The notes under the pieces were generated by a model. That model did no database searches. It saw only the letters and a program-made list of their open reading frames with translations, and was not told where the DNA came from. Of a stretch of DNA of 64,000 nt, positions 42,633 to 51,386 are shown piece after piece. A program made the translations under genes and the position numbers. The stretch comes from Methanothermobacter sp. K4 (GTDB taxonomy: Archaea > Methanobacteriota > Methanobacteria > Methanobacteriales > Methanothermobacteraceae), in the NCBI RefSeq assembly GCF_022014235.1, contig NZ_JAKLTD010000001.1, positions 122,831 to 186,830 on the forward strand, written 5' to 3'. Position 1 is the stretch's first letter. Every line of letters begins with the position of its first letter.

Positions 42633-42642
42633 TGGCCAAAAA

Positions 42643-42650
42643 ATATATAA
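42643..42650 (+). promoter_or_regulatory. TATA box of glnA
   Basis: ATATATAA in AAAAATATATAAACC, about 25 bp before the predicted start near 42672. It begins shortly after the HesA/ThiF stop, so glnA has its own promoter. Confidence 0.65.
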
Positions 42651-42660
42651 ACCAGTAGAA

Positions 42661-42674
42661 GGAAAGTTACTTCC
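42661..42674 (+). promoter_or_regulatory. Candidate NrpR operator of glnA
   Basis: GGAAAGTTACTTCC fits GGAA-N6-TTCC, the NrpR operator form established in Methanococcus and Methanosarcina. It overlaps the predicted transcription start, so bound NrpR would block RNA polymerase when nitrogen is plentiful. Confidence 0.8.
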
Positions 42675-42709
42675 GGTGAAGTTAAGCTCATGCCACGGAG
42701 GCATAACCC

Positions 42710-44038
42710 ATGTCAGATAAGATTGGAAAAATAATAGCTAAAATGGATGAATGCGGAGTAAAATTCGTCCGCCTTCAGTTTGTGGACATACACGGAAAAC
42801 CAAAAAACATGGCAATACCCCTGGTAAGGCCAGACCAGATAGAGGACATAATAAAGGACGGTCTCCTCTTTGATGGGTCATCAATTGAGGGATTCGTCGA
42901 TATAAACGAAAGTGACCTGGTCCTCAAACCAGACCCCGACACCTTCTCAACACTCCCCTGGAGGCCAGAGGAAAAGGGTGTCTGCAGATTCATCTGTGAC
43001 GTATACTGGCCAGAGGGAAAACCATTCGAGGGGGACCCAAGGTACGTACTCAAAAAGGCCCTTGACAAATACGCCCACCTGGGCTACGAATACAACGTCG
43101 GACCGGAACCCGAATTCTTCATCCTGGACCAGGACGAGGATGGGAACATAATACCCCACGACTGCGGTGCATACTTCGATGTGGAACCCGTTGACCAGGG
43201 TACGGACTTCAGGAGAAAACTGGTGATGGACCTGGAGGCCCTTGACTTCGATGTTGAGGTAAGCCACCACGAGGTCGCCCCTGGACAGCATGAGATAGAC
43301 TTTAAATTTGACAAGGCACTTAAAACAGCAGACGCCGTAATAACCTTCAAGCAGGCAATAAAGGCTATAGTGGACAAGATGGGTTACATGGTAACCTTCA
43401 TGCCAAAACCATTCTTCGGTGAAAACGGTAGCGGTATGCACTGCCACCAGTCACTCTTCAAGGACGGTGAAAACGTATTCTACGACCCTGACACCGAGAC
43501 ACAGCTATCAGAAGAGGCCATGTACTTCATAGGAGGGCTCCTCAAGCATGCCCCCGCACTATCAGCGATATGTGCGCCAACAGTCAACTCCTACAAGAGG
43601 CTCGTGCCGGGTTATGAGGCCCCTGTGTACATCGCATACGGTCTCAAAAACAGGTCAACCCTTGTGAGGATCCCTGCATCCCGTGGTAAGGGGACACGTG
43701 TAGAGCTCAGGATGCCTGACCCCTCATGCAACCCGTACCTTGCATTTGCAGCCATGCTGGAAGCAGGTATGAACGGTATACAGAACAGGATCGACCCAGG
43801 GGAGCCAACTGAAATCGACGTATTCGAAAAATCCATTCCTGAACTCAGGGAAATGGGAATCGAAACCCTCCCATCAAGTCTCTGGGAGGCATACCATGCC
43901 CTTGAGGAGGACGACGTCATCAAGGGCGCCCTCGGGGACCATGTCTATGAGAAGTTCATGGATATAAAGCACAAGGAATGGGACGACTACCGGGTGAGGG
44001 TCTTCAAGTACGAACTTGAAAGATACCTGGACATCTAA
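42710..44038 (+). CDS. glnA: Glutamine synthetase, type I
   Basis: A 442-residue GSI that assimilates ammonium into glutamine. DGSSIEGF, the metal-site [34 protein letters not shown] (Glu flap region) and RIPASRG are conserved. Length is typical for archaeal GSI-alpha. GGAGG at 42697-42701 sets the ATG. A T-rich terminator-like run follows. Regulated through the palindrome at 42661-42674; the nrpR gene is next downstream. Confidence 0.97.
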   Translation: MSDKIGKIIAKMDECGVKFVRLQFVDIHGKPKNMAIPLVRPDQIEDIIKDGLLFDGSSIEGFVDINESDLVLKPDPDTFSTLPWRPEEKGVCRFICDVYWPEGKPFEGDPRYVLKKALDKYAHLGYEYNVGPEPEFFILDQDEDGNIIPHDCGAYFDVEPVDQGTDFRRKLVMDLEALDFDVEVSHHEVAPGQHEIDFKFDKALKTADAVITFKQAIKAIVDKMGYMVTFMPKPFFGENGSGMHCHQSLFKDGENVFYDPDTETQLSEEAMYFIGGLLKHAPALSAICAPTVNSYKRLVPGYEAPVYIAYGLKNRSTLVRIPASRGKGTRVELRMPDPSCNPYLAFAAMLEAGMNGIQNRIDPGEPTEIDVFEKSIPELREMGIETLPSSLWEAYHALEEDDVIKGALGDHVYEKFMDIKHKEWDDYRVRVFKYELERYLDI

Positions 44039-44099
44039 CCCTCCTTTTTTATTAAACTTTAAATAACCCCCCTCCCTATTTTTTATATGGTGTTTGCTG
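44039..44099 (+). promoter_or_regulatory. glnA terminator-like T-run and nrpR promoter
   Basis: CCTCCTTTTTTTATT follows the glnA stop and resembles the U-rich archaeal terminator. ACTTTAAATAACC (about 44055-44067) can serve as TATA box for nrpR. No GGAA-N6-TTCC occurs here, so nrpR itself is not visibly autoregulated by that site. Confidence 0.45.
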
Positions 44100-45782
44100 A
44101 TGGCTGAAGAGACCAACCAGAAGATGATGGAGATTTTAAGGATCCTTGCAGAGCACGACGACGTCCTTGGAGCAAAGATAATAGCATCAGAACTTAAAAA
44201 GAAGGGCTACGACCTTGGAGAACGTGCTGTTAGATACCACATGCGCATACTTGATGAAAAGGGCCTTACAGAAAGGGTTGGTTACGCCGGAAGAAGGATA
44301 ACAGAAAAGGGGCTGCAGGAGATAAACCGTGGCCTCGTCTACGACCAGGTGGACTTCATATTCTCCAAGTTTGAGAGTATGATCTACCGTACAAGCTTCA
44401 ATCCGGATACCCTTGAGGGGAAGGTGGTTGTAAACACGTCAAGGATATCCCCTGAATCCATCGAAACCCTGAAATATGTTATGAAAAACGGTTTCTGTTT
44501 GAGTCCCCGTGTCAGGATCGAAGAAAATGATGGGGAGTTTGTAATAAGTACCATCTGCGGAACAACGGTTGATGGGCTTCTGCTCATGAATGGGATACCT
44601 GTCATACCCCAGTTTGGGGGGCTTGTGAGGTTCGAGGAAAGCAGGCCCGTGAACTTCAGGGAACTCATAGCATACAAGAAGACATCAATGACCCCCCTGG
44701 AGGCATTCACATCCGAGAATATGACCTCGGTTCTTGATGTCATTGAAAACGGAGAGGGGACCGTGCCTGCAAACCTCCGCCTTATACCCGGAACAGCACG
44801 GGAGGAGGCCATAAAACTCTTCAGAAAACTTGAGGGAGCCGATATATCAGGGGTCCTCAAGATGGGCGAGCCAGGTGAGGATGTTCTGGGCGTCCCTGTG
44901 GCTGATGGAATGGTGGGGGTTGCCATCATAGGCGGAATAACTCCACTGTGTGCAATACAGGAGGCGGGTTACAGCGTCGAGATTAAGCTGGCAGAGAACC
45001 TCATTGACTTCAGAAACCTGGAACCACTCATAAAACCTGAGGTTAAGCTGATGGAATCTGCGCCTGAGAGGGGTGTCAAGGTCCGATTCCTGCTTTCAAA
45101 GGCCTGGAACCTCATAAACAGGGTTGATTTCAACTACAGGGATTTTTCTGGGAGGGTGATTGCAAATATATCCCTGATTAGAAGGGAAGATCTTGATGAA
45201 GCCCTGGAGATCATACGTGACGTCCTGGGAAAGCGACCTGAATTTTCAACCCTCCCCCTTATAGGAATCACAGATGAGGGTGGGATGGCTGGAATTGCAA
45301 CTGTCTGCAGCCTCACCCTGGACGGCATACTCATAAAGAATGGTATCATGTCCACGCCAAAGTACGGGGGCCTCCTTGAGGTTGGAGTTAGGGATCCCCG
45401 TTTTGTTGAACTAACAGCCTACAGCGGCTCATCACTGGACCCCCATGAGATCTACGTTTCAAAGAATATGACCGCAGTCCTTGAAGCCCTTGATGGTCCT
45501 GGAAGGGTACTTGCAAGTCTCCGTGAGGTACCCTACCTTGCAAGGGATCACGCCACAGACCTCATTGAAGATCTATCAGAAGCAGGGTTCAGCATACTGA
45601 AAATCGGGAAACCCAGTGAGATAGTCTATAACGCCCGCGTGGAGAAGTATCATGCTGGAATAGTGACCCCTGGAGGCCTGAACCCCCTCGCAGCTGTCCG
45701 TGAGGCAGGTATCGATATAAGGATGAAGGCCGTTGAGGGACTCATGGAGCTTAAGGAATTCATGTATGTTGATGAGGTGTAA
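44100..45782 (+). CDS. nrpR: Nitrogen regulation repressor NrpR (two NRD domains)
   Basis: A 561-residue repressor: N-terminal winged helix (about 5-65, ERAVRYHMRILDEKGL) and two tandem NrpR (DUF128) domains (about 75-310 and 320-555) that sense 2-oxoglutarate. This single-chain, two-domain form is known from Methanothermobacter and Methanococcus. Start at ATG 44100 (MAEETNQ); an in-frame TTG at 44094 is possible. Located directly after glnA and upstream of the nif operon, both of which carry its predicted operator. Confidence 0.94.
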   Translation: MAEETNQKMMEILRILAEHDDVLGAKIIASELKKKGYDLGERAVRYHMRILDEKGLTERVGYAGRRITEKGLQEINRGLVYDQVDFIFSKFESMIYRTSFNPDTLEGKVVVNTSRISPESIETLKYVMKNGFCLSPRVRIEENDGEFVISTICGTTVDGLLLMNGIPVIPQFGGLVRFEESRPVNFRELIAYKKTSMTPLEAFTSENMTSVLDVIENGEGTVPANLRLIPGTAREEAIKLFRKLEGADISGVLKMGEPGEDVLGVPVADGMVGVAIIGGITPLCAIQEAGYSVEIKLAENLIDFRNLEPLIKPEVKLMESAPERGVKVRFLLSKAWNLINRVDFNYRDFSGRVIANISLIRREDLDEALEIIRDVLGKRPEFSTLPLIGITDEGGMAGIATVCSLTLDGILIKNGIMSTPKYGGLLEVGVRDPRFVELTAYSGSSLDPHEIYVSKNMTAVLEALDGPGRVLASLREVPYLARDHATDLIEDLSEAGFSILKIGKPSEIVYNARVEKYHAGIVTPGGLNPLAAVREAGIDIRMKAVEGLMELKEFMYVDEV

Positions 45783-45891
45783 ACCCTATTAAGGGCTATA
45801 ACCCCAGATCCCAAGGAACCATATATGAGGGGTGTAAAACTTATTTTTATAACGACCATAAGATTATATAATCAGAGGCAAGGTGATTTAT

Positions 45892-46167
45892 TTGAAAAAG
45901 GAAAATAGAATTGCAACCTGCGATGAACTCTGCAGGTACATAAGGGAAGAGGTTAAACCAGGTGACACCGTCAGGTTGTCGCTGGGACGGGTTTACATCC
46001 CTGGGAAGGTTGTCACCAACAACTCAGGTGTCATACAGATAAAAATAGACAGCGACCTCATAAAGGGTCTCACAACGATTGATGTTGAGAAGCTGAAGGA
46101 ATACCTCATCGAACTGGAGCACGAATGTGAGGGTGGGGTATGCATAATTGAGGCTGTTGATGAATGA
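45892..46167 (+). CDS. Conserved small protein, DUF2097-like, function unknown
   Basis: A 91-residue hydrophilic protein with a beta-rich middle (GDTVRLSLGRVYIPGKVVTNNSG) and an acidic C-terminal helix ending HECEGGVCIIEAVDE. AGGTGAT at 45881-45887 is a perfect ribosome-binding site for the TTG at 45892; the GTG inside it is therefore not the start. I recall a methanobacterial DUF2097 family of this kind but cannot confirm. A 30-residue membrane peptide gene follows 9 nt later. Confidence 0.65.
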   Translation: MKKENRIATCDELCRYIREEVKPGDTVRLSLGRVYIPGKVVTNNSGVIQIKIDSDLIKGLTTIDVEKLKEYLIELEHECEGGVCIIEAVDE

Positions 46168-46176
46168 GGTGATTGG

Positions 46177-46269
46177 ATGTACGCTGTGGTAGAGATAGTT
46201 TCACTCATAGTGGCCGGATTTATAATTGTGAGTCTGATGGCCCATCTCCTGAACAGGAACCCCACATGA
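46177..46269 (+). CDS. Thirty-residue single-span membrane peptide
   Basis: ATG at 46177 to TGA at 46269 encodes MYAVVEIVSLIVAGFIIVSL followed by MAHLLNRNPT: one transmembrane helix of about 20 residues with a short basic C-terminus. GAGGTGATTGG at 46167-46176 is among the best ribosome-binding sites in the window, which argues that it is translated. It sits 9 nt after the preceding small gene, so the two look like one transcription unit. No homologue is known to me; it resembles small stabilising subunits of membrane complexes. Confidence 0.6.
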   Translation: MYAVVEIVSLIVAGFIIVSLMAHLLNRNPT

Positions 46270-46323
46270 GATCTTCTTTTTAATTTTTATCATGTTGAAC
46301 TGTATTGATCCATGAATTCATTC
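46270..46323. terminator. Bidirectional A/T-rich terminator region between convergent genes
   Basis: CTTCTTTTTAATTTTTATC (46272-46290) follows the membrane-peptide gene on the plus strand. On the minus strand TTAAAAATTAAAAAGCG-type sequence ends the oxidoreductase gene. No strong hairpin is present. Confidence 0.4.
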
Positions 46324-48240
46324 TCAATGACGCTTTTTAATTTTTATTCTGGTCTCATGGTAGGGTGTTCCATGACCCATCACTGTTTTTCCATCCTCAA
46401 TAACGGTATTTATACACCCTCCCCTCGAGAGCCAGGTCCCCCTGAATGATAGGGCACATCCAGGATACACTTTATCACACGCCCGTACAATTGCACATGT
46501 TCTACCCACCCCTGATTCCAGAGTAACAGTTTCACCATCTCCAAGTCCCATTTTTAAGAGAGTTTCTGGATGTATAAAGACTTCTGGAAGCTTCTCTTCA
46601 TCATACGGTTCTCTGGATCCTATCCATTCATGGGTCATTACTGTTAAAAGTCTCAGAGAGTTTTCATCTGAAATTCCAGTATCTGGGGGAACCTCTGATG
46701 GTAAAACAAATTTTCCGCTTTCTGTATAGAATTTAAGATCTTCAAATGGAACCTCAGGAGTTCCAGGCGATCTGTACGGTCTTTTTAGAAGATCATGGAT
46801 CTCTATTCCATGGTAATCAAGGACTGGCGCTGCTATGATTTCAAGCCATTCCATGAGGGATCCCTCCAGGTTATCAAGGCCCATGAGCTCCGATAGACCC
46901 TTAATAATCCAGAATTCTGAGCGGCATTCTCCCAATGGTCTGACTGCTGCATTTACCGGAGAAATATAGGGGTGCCCATAACTACCCGCCAGATCAGTTT
47001 CCTCAAGGAAGATTGTTGCTGGAAGAAATATGTCTGCAGCATATGATGTGTCATTGAGGAAGTGGTCGACCATGACCACAAGATCCATTTCCCTGAGGGC
47101 CCCCAGTGTTTTCATTGAATTGGGGCCCAGGTTCACCGGGTTGCCTGCAGTTATGAAGACGCATTTTGCCTCTGGTGAATCCAGATTCTCAAGGTCCCCT
47201 CCAAAAAGCGGCATGGATATCTTTCTTCTGGCTTCCATGCAGACCGATTCATCAAACCCTCCGTATTCATCGAATCCGCTGTTAACACCCCCTCCCCTGA
47301 TTCCTATATTACCTGATATGGCAGCTAGTGCGTCTATGAACCTGCAGGTTATGTGGGAGTTGAAGTACCTCTGCAGCCCCCAGCCAATGATTATGCTGCT
47401 CGGGCCATCTGAATAGGTGAAGGCAAGTTTATACATCATTCTTTCAGGGACCCCTGTGGTCCCTGATAGTTCAGATAGGCTGAAGGCATCAAGGACGTCC
47501 AGGTAGGCATCGGAGTTCTCTGCATGCTCATCCATAAATCTCTGATGGTGAAGTCCTTCCTCCACGATGATCTTTGAAAGTGCAATTGCAAGGTACATAT
47601 CCGTGCCGGGTTTAACCTGGCAGTGGACATCTGCTCTGGCTGCCGTCTGAGTCCTTACAGGGTCAACTGTGACGATGGTTTTCCCGTTGCGCTGAGCCCT
47701 CCTTATTATCCTCCAGAGGTTAAGGTCCGTGACTGCGGGGTTACGTCCCCATATGAATATGTTTCTGCTGTTGAGGTGGTCGGATGGTTCATGGGATATC
47801 CTTCTCCCGAAATCCATTTTATGGGCCTCTATAGCTGTACCTCCACAGAGTGTCCCCTCAAGGGTTGTTGCCCCCAGCGAATTGAAAAACCTCCTGTTAA
47901 GAAGTCTAAGGGCCGTTCTTGCACCGAATCCCTGATAGTAGACTATGGATTCCGCGCCGTATTCATCCACACATCTGTTCATCGCATCAGCTAGTGTTTG
48001 AAGAGCCTCATCCCAGGATATGGTTCTCCACTGATTTCCATCCCTCATGAGGGGTTTCAGGATCCTTTTATCTGAGTAGAGCCTCATCCTGTGGTATTTG
48101 GCTGTTTTTCTGCACAGGAATCCTCTGCTGTGGGGATGTCTTCTGCTTCCCCGTATGTATCTTACCACTCCCCCCTCAACCCTGACTGTGAGACCACATG
48201 ATCCTGGACAGTCCCTTGTGCAGGTTGTGAAGATTCTCAT
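46324..48240 (-). CDS. Molybdopterin (bis-PGD) oxidoreductase at the end of the nif operon
   Basis: A 638-residue DMSO-reductase-family protein. [4Fe-4S] ligands C7, C11, C15 and C43 (CTRDCPGSCG ... FLCRKT) and C132 in EGTLCGGTA as a possible Mo/W ligand. A C-terminal pterin-binding beta-barrel covers about 510-638. It is not a close FdhA: the CHGPS-type ligand loop is replaced. No signal peptide is seen, so it is cytoplasmic. It begins 7 bp after the nifX-like gene stop on the same strand, with no promoter between. Substrate unknown; a redox role tied to diazotrophic growth is inferred. Confidence 0.8.
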   Translation of the reverse strand: MRIFTTCTRDCPGSCGLTVRVEGGVVRYIRGSRRHPHSRGFLCRKTAKYHRMRLYSDKRILKPLMRDGNQWRTISWDEALQTLADAMNRCVDEYGAESIVYYQGFGARTALRLLNRRFFNSLGATTLEGTLCGGTAIEAHKMDFGRRISHEPSDHLNSRNIFIWGRNPAVTDLNLWRIIRRAQRNGKTIVTVDPVRTQTAARADVHCQVKPGTDMYLAIALSKIIVEEGLHHQRFMDEHAENSDAYLDVLDAFSLSELSGTTGVPERMMYKLAFTYSDGPSSIIIGWGLQRYFNSHITCRFIDALAAISGNIGIRGGGVNSGFDEYGGFDESVCMEARRKISMPLFGGDLENLDSPEAKCVFITAGNPVNLGPNSMKTLGALREMDLVVMVDHFLNDTSYAADIFLPATIFLEETDLAGSYGHPYISPVNAAVRPLGECRSEFWIIKGLSELMGLDNLEGSLMEWLEIIAAPVLDYHGIEIHDLLKRPYRSPGTPEVPFEDLKFYTESGKFVLPSEVPPDTGISDENSLRLLTVMTHEWIGSREPYDEEKLPEVFIHPETLLKMGLGDGETVTLESGVGRTCAIVRACDKVYPGCALSFRGTWLSRGGCINTVIEDGKTVMGHGTPYHETRIKIKKRH

Positions 48241-48247
48241 GCAACCA

Positions 48248-48583
48248 TCATACCCTGCAGGATATGTTCAGTTCCGTGAGTGACTTCAGTATTGCTGCAG
48301 CTATTCCATCATCTGATTCAAAGACTATAACACCCCTTCTTTTAGCCTCCTCAAGTGGTTTTTCCCCTATCCTTCTGCATATTACGATTTCACAGTCATC
48401 AATAAGGTCCAGGACCCGCCTCCATCTATCATCGTGCTTCTCTATTTTTCCCCCATCCACCTTTCTTATTTCAGAAAATTTGATTTCATTATCAATCCTC
48501 TCAAAAACTATGAAAGCATCTGCATCTGCAAAGTGTCTGTTAACGTATCTTCCGTCATCCGACGCAACAGCTATCCTTATCAA
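48248..48583 (-). CDS. nifX: NifX-like nitrogenase cofactor-binding protein
   Basis: A 111-residue protein of the NifX/NifB-C-terminal domain superfamily (IRIAVASDDGRYVNRHFADAD). NifX-type proteins bind NifB-co or FeMo-co precursors on the way to NifEN. The frame opens at 48628, but GAGGGTGAT (48590-48598) is spaced correctly for the TTG at 48583, and the homologous protein at 21324 also starts at this point. Overlaps the nifN 3' end by 29 nt. The specific name NifX is a family-level assignment. Confidence 0.78.
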   Translation of the reverse strand: MIRIAVASDDGRYVNRHFADADAFIVFERIDNEIKFSEIRKVDGGKIEKHDDRWRRVLDLIDDCEIVICRRIGEKPLEEAKRRGVIVFESDDGIAAAILKSLTELNISCRV

Positions 48584-49898
48584 ATGCATCACCCTCAATC
48601 TCATATCCCTCATCATAGTGGCTCTCAAGTATCAGGTTTGTGAGGGAGTCAACAAAGGATATCCCCCCACTGTAGCCTGCTATTCTTATTCTCTGGGACC
48701 CCACCCTATCGTAAACCGGGAATCCCATCCTCATGAGGGGTATTTCAAGTTCCCTGGCGACCCTTGCGCAGTGGGAGTTTCCTATTATAACATCAATCTT
48801 TCTGCCCGCAAGCTTCTCCTTTAAGCCAAATATGTCCACTCCACTTTCTGCCGTGAATCTGGATCCCCATTTTCTCTGAAGCTGGCTGATCTTTTCATGG
48901 AAGTATCTGCTCCTGGGACCTGTGAAAACATATGGCTGCATCCCCATCTCAAGTACCAGTGATGTTACTGCAACAGCATAGGATGGGTCGGCAAATATGG
49001 CCACCCTCCTTCCTGATGTGTACTGATGGGAATCTATCATTGCATCCATCAGTCTCCCCCTCTCCCTCCTGATTGAGCGGGAAATATCTGCATGGAAAAG
49101 ATCCATGAGGACCCCTAAAAATTTATCCGTACCTTCAAGGCCTGCAGGGATCTGGAGTTCAATGTTTTTAACCCCGTATTTCTTTTCGAGGAACTCCCCT
49201 CCACCGTAACCGCCAAGGTTAAGGGTGGCCATGGAGTTACCTGCCGTAGCTATGTCATGAATGGATGTTCCGTGACGTGTTATAAAATAGGGGTCACCAT
49301 CGAAGGGTTCGTCAAGGGACTCCGAGTTATCGGTTATCATGAGGAAATCCGCGCCGATTCCTTCAAGTATACCCTTTATCTCTGAGGTGTCTGCGGGGCT
49401 CATGATACCATTTATGATGTTTATTCTATCCACAGGTTCAGCATGCTCCCTTACAAGTGATCTGAGAATGGATCTAACAGCGGCCTCATATCCATCCACG
49501 TGTGAACCCTTGAAGCCCGGTGATGGAACCGTTATGACCTCAGATACCCCTCTTTCCCTGTGTTTATCCACTATCCTATCAATGTCATCTCCTATGGTCT
49601 CTGAGAGGCAGCCTGAAATTACACCTATAACTTCAGGGCTGTACTGCTCTTCAACTGTCCTCAGTGCTCTTAAAAGATTTTTTTCTCCACCATATACGAC
49701 TGTGGCCTCGTTAAGGGAACTTGAGGCTATATTCACCGGTTCTCTGAAGTGTCTTGTGAGCTGAAACCTCATATACGTGCTGCAACCCTGTGAACCGTGG
49801 ATGAGTGGCATTGAGCCCCTGATACCAAGGAATGCCATGACAGCGCCCAGGGGCTGGCAGATAATTCCAGGATTTATTATGGTGCTTCTATGCTTCAC
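48555..49898 (-). CDS. nifN: Nitrogenase cofactor scaffold protein NifN
   Basis: A 447-residue NifN, beta-like subunit of the NifEN scaffold on which the iron-molybdenum cofactor is matured. Residues [32 protein letters not shown] and SGCLSETIGDD match NifK, with Cys at cluster-ligand positions. The GTG start at 49898 aligns its N-terminus with that of NifK. That start lies in the second copy of a 53-bp duplication of the nifE 3' end. The C-terminus (DKDSCCVG) has an extra Cys pair. Confidence 0.9.
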   Translation of the reverse strand: MKHRSTIINPGIICQPLGAVMAFLGIRGSMPLIHGSQGCSTYMRFQLTRHFREPVNIASSSLNEATVVYGGEKNLLRALRTVEEQYSPEVIGVISGCLSETIGDDIDRIVDKHRERGVSEVITVPSPGFKGSHVDGYEAAVRSILRSLVREHAEPVDRINIINGIMSPADTSEIKGILEGIGADFLMITDNSESLDEPFDGDPYFITRHGTSIHDIATAGNSMATLNLGGYGGGEFLEKKYGVKNIELQIPAGLEGTDKFLGVLMDLFHADISRSIRRERGRLMDAMIDSHQYTSGRRVAIFADPSYAVAVTSLVLEMGMQPYVFTGPRSRYFHEKISQLQRKWGSRFTAESGVDIFGLKEKLAGRKIDVIIGNSHCARVARELEIPLMRMGFPVYDRVGSQRIRIAGYSGGISFVDSLTNLILESHYDEGYEIEGDAFDKDSCCVG

Positions 49899-49987
49899 CG
49901 AACATGCCCCCTGACCCTGATAACCTTTTTTCCCATGGTGCTTCTATGCTTCACCGAACATGCCTCCCGGTCCTTGTAACCTTTTTT
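49879..49987 (-). repeat. 53-bp tandem duplication spanning the nifE end and nifN start
   Basis: 49879-49931 and 49935-49987 match at 47 of 53 positions (first 30 identical on the plus strand), 56-bp period. The 49935-49987 copy holds the nifE stop; the other holds the nifN start. Both contain the same G-rich ribosome-binding site and GTG. Confidence 0.92.
49895..49954 (-). other. Nineteen-codon mini-ORF linking nifE and nifN
   Basis: GTG at 49954 (inside the nifE end, in another frame) reads [18 protein letters not shown] after the start and stops at TGA 49897-49895, which overlaps the nifN GTG (49898-49896) as GTGA. Its ribosome-binding site is the duplicated copy of that of nifN. Could couple nifN translation to nifE, or be a by-product of the duplication. 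Confidence 0.4.
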
Positions 49988-51386
49988 TACTGGCCAGTGT
50001 CCATATGGGACTTTCCAGAGTCCTTTTAACTTCCTCTGCAAAATTCAAGAATCCTCCAAAACCTGAGAATGGCTTTATCCTGTCATGGTTAAATTCACAG
50101 AAGGGTATTCCCAGCTTATAGGAGAGGTATTTTTCCTTGGCCCCTGAAACAACCAGATCCGGCCTGTATTTCCGCAGCAGTTCTGAAAGTTCAACTGGAT
50201 TCGCATCATCAAAGAGTATCAGTTCCCTTCCTGACTTCTCCATTATCTTCAGGTAGTCCTCAGGGAGCCCGTTCTGGGTTCCGCTCATTATCACCTCCAT
50301 TCCAAGGTCCTCGAATGCCCTTATAAGGGACCATGCCTTGTTACCGCCCACGTATATTGCCACCTTTTTTCCCTCAAGGACTTTCCTGTAGCCTCTGATC
50401 ATTCTATGTGTTTTTTCTGCCATTGAGCTGATCCATTTCTCGGCGCTGAGATCAAAGAAATCTGAAATTGATAGCAGGGAATCCATGGTCTCTTTTATGC
50501 CAAAAAAATTGACATTTATGTAGGGTATCCCGTATTTCCTCTTCATCTCCTCTGCAATGTAGCCTGATGATTTGCTGCACTGTACAATGTTAAGCTGCGC
50601 TGTGTGGGCTTCTGAGATCTCATTTATTGTTGAATCGCCTGTTATGGATGAAACCACGTGAATACCCATTTTTTCAAGTAGACCCTTTATCTCCCAGAGG
50701 TCCCCTGCAACATTGAACTCACCCACAAGGTTAACCGAGTTTTCCCTAACTTCAGCATCCCCACGTCCTACTATGTGTCTGAGAATGACATCACAGGCTA
50801 GCTGGTGGCCAAGTGACTTGTTGAAGCTTCTGAATCCCTCAGACTGTACTGGTATTACCCATTTTCCTGTTTTATTTTCTGCTGTTCTGCATACGGCCGC
50901 TATGTCGTCCCCTATAACGCCTGAAACACATGTAGAGTAAACGAATATGGCTGATGGGGAGTGGATTTCACTGATCTCCAGTATACATTCAAGGAGTTTA
51001 TCCTCCCCCCCAAAAACCACATCCTTTTCCTCAAGACCAGTTGAGAATCCCATCCTGTAGAGTTCAGATTTTGAGCTTCTGCTTCCTCTGATGTCCCAGG
51101 TGCATGCCGCGCATCCAACGGGTCCATGCACAAGGTGGGCTGCATCCGTTATGGGCATGAGGACAACCCTCGCACCCCCATACACACACGACCTCTGGGT
51201 TACCATGCCTGGAAGGGACTCACGGTTACAGCGGGGTCCTCCCCCACTGCAGCTCCTTGTGAAGTGTTCTCTTCTGGGGGAGAGCATGTCTATCACTGCG
51301 TCAGGGACCTTTTCAACCTTCAAATCCCCTACGGTGCCTGCTGAAAAATTCCCTTTACTGCTGCAGTTTCCAGTGCTGTGGTTCAT
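49944..51386 (-). CDS. nifE: Nitrogenase cofactor scaffold protein NifE
   Basis: A 480-residue NifE, alpha-like partner of NifN. Cys residues in [22 protein letters not shown] and [12 protein letters not shown] correspond to P-cluster-site ligands of Nif[15 protein letters not shown] carries the equivalent of the NifD cofactor Cys. As expected for a scaffold protein, the NifD His ligand region reads [19 protein letters not shown]. Starts inside the nifK 3' end (32-nt overlap). Its own tail lies in the duplication shared with nifN. Confidence 0.9.
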   Translation of the reverse strand: MNHSTGNCSSKGNFSAGTVGDLKVEKVPDAVIDMLSPRREHFTRSCSGGGPRCNRESLPGMVTQRSCVYGGARVVLMPITDAAHLVHGPVGCAACTWDIRGSRSSKSELYRMGFSTGLEEKDVVFGGEDKLLECILEISEIHSPSAIFVYSTCVSGVIGDDIAAVCRTAENKTGKWVIPVQSEGFRSFNKSLGHQLACDVILRHIVGRGDAEVRENSVNLVGEFNVAGDLWEIKGLLEKMGIHVVSSITGDSTINEISEAHTAQLNIVQCSKSSGYIAEEMKRKYGIPYINVNFFGIKETMDSLLSISDFFDLSAEKWISSMAEKTHRMIRGYRKVLEGKKVAIYVGGNKAWSLIRAFEDLGMEVIMSGTQNGLPEDYLKIMEKSGRELILFDDANPVELSELLRKYRPDLVVSGAKEKYLSYKLGIPFCEFNHDRIKPFSGFGGFLNFAEEVKRTLESPIWTLASKKRLQGPGGMFGEA

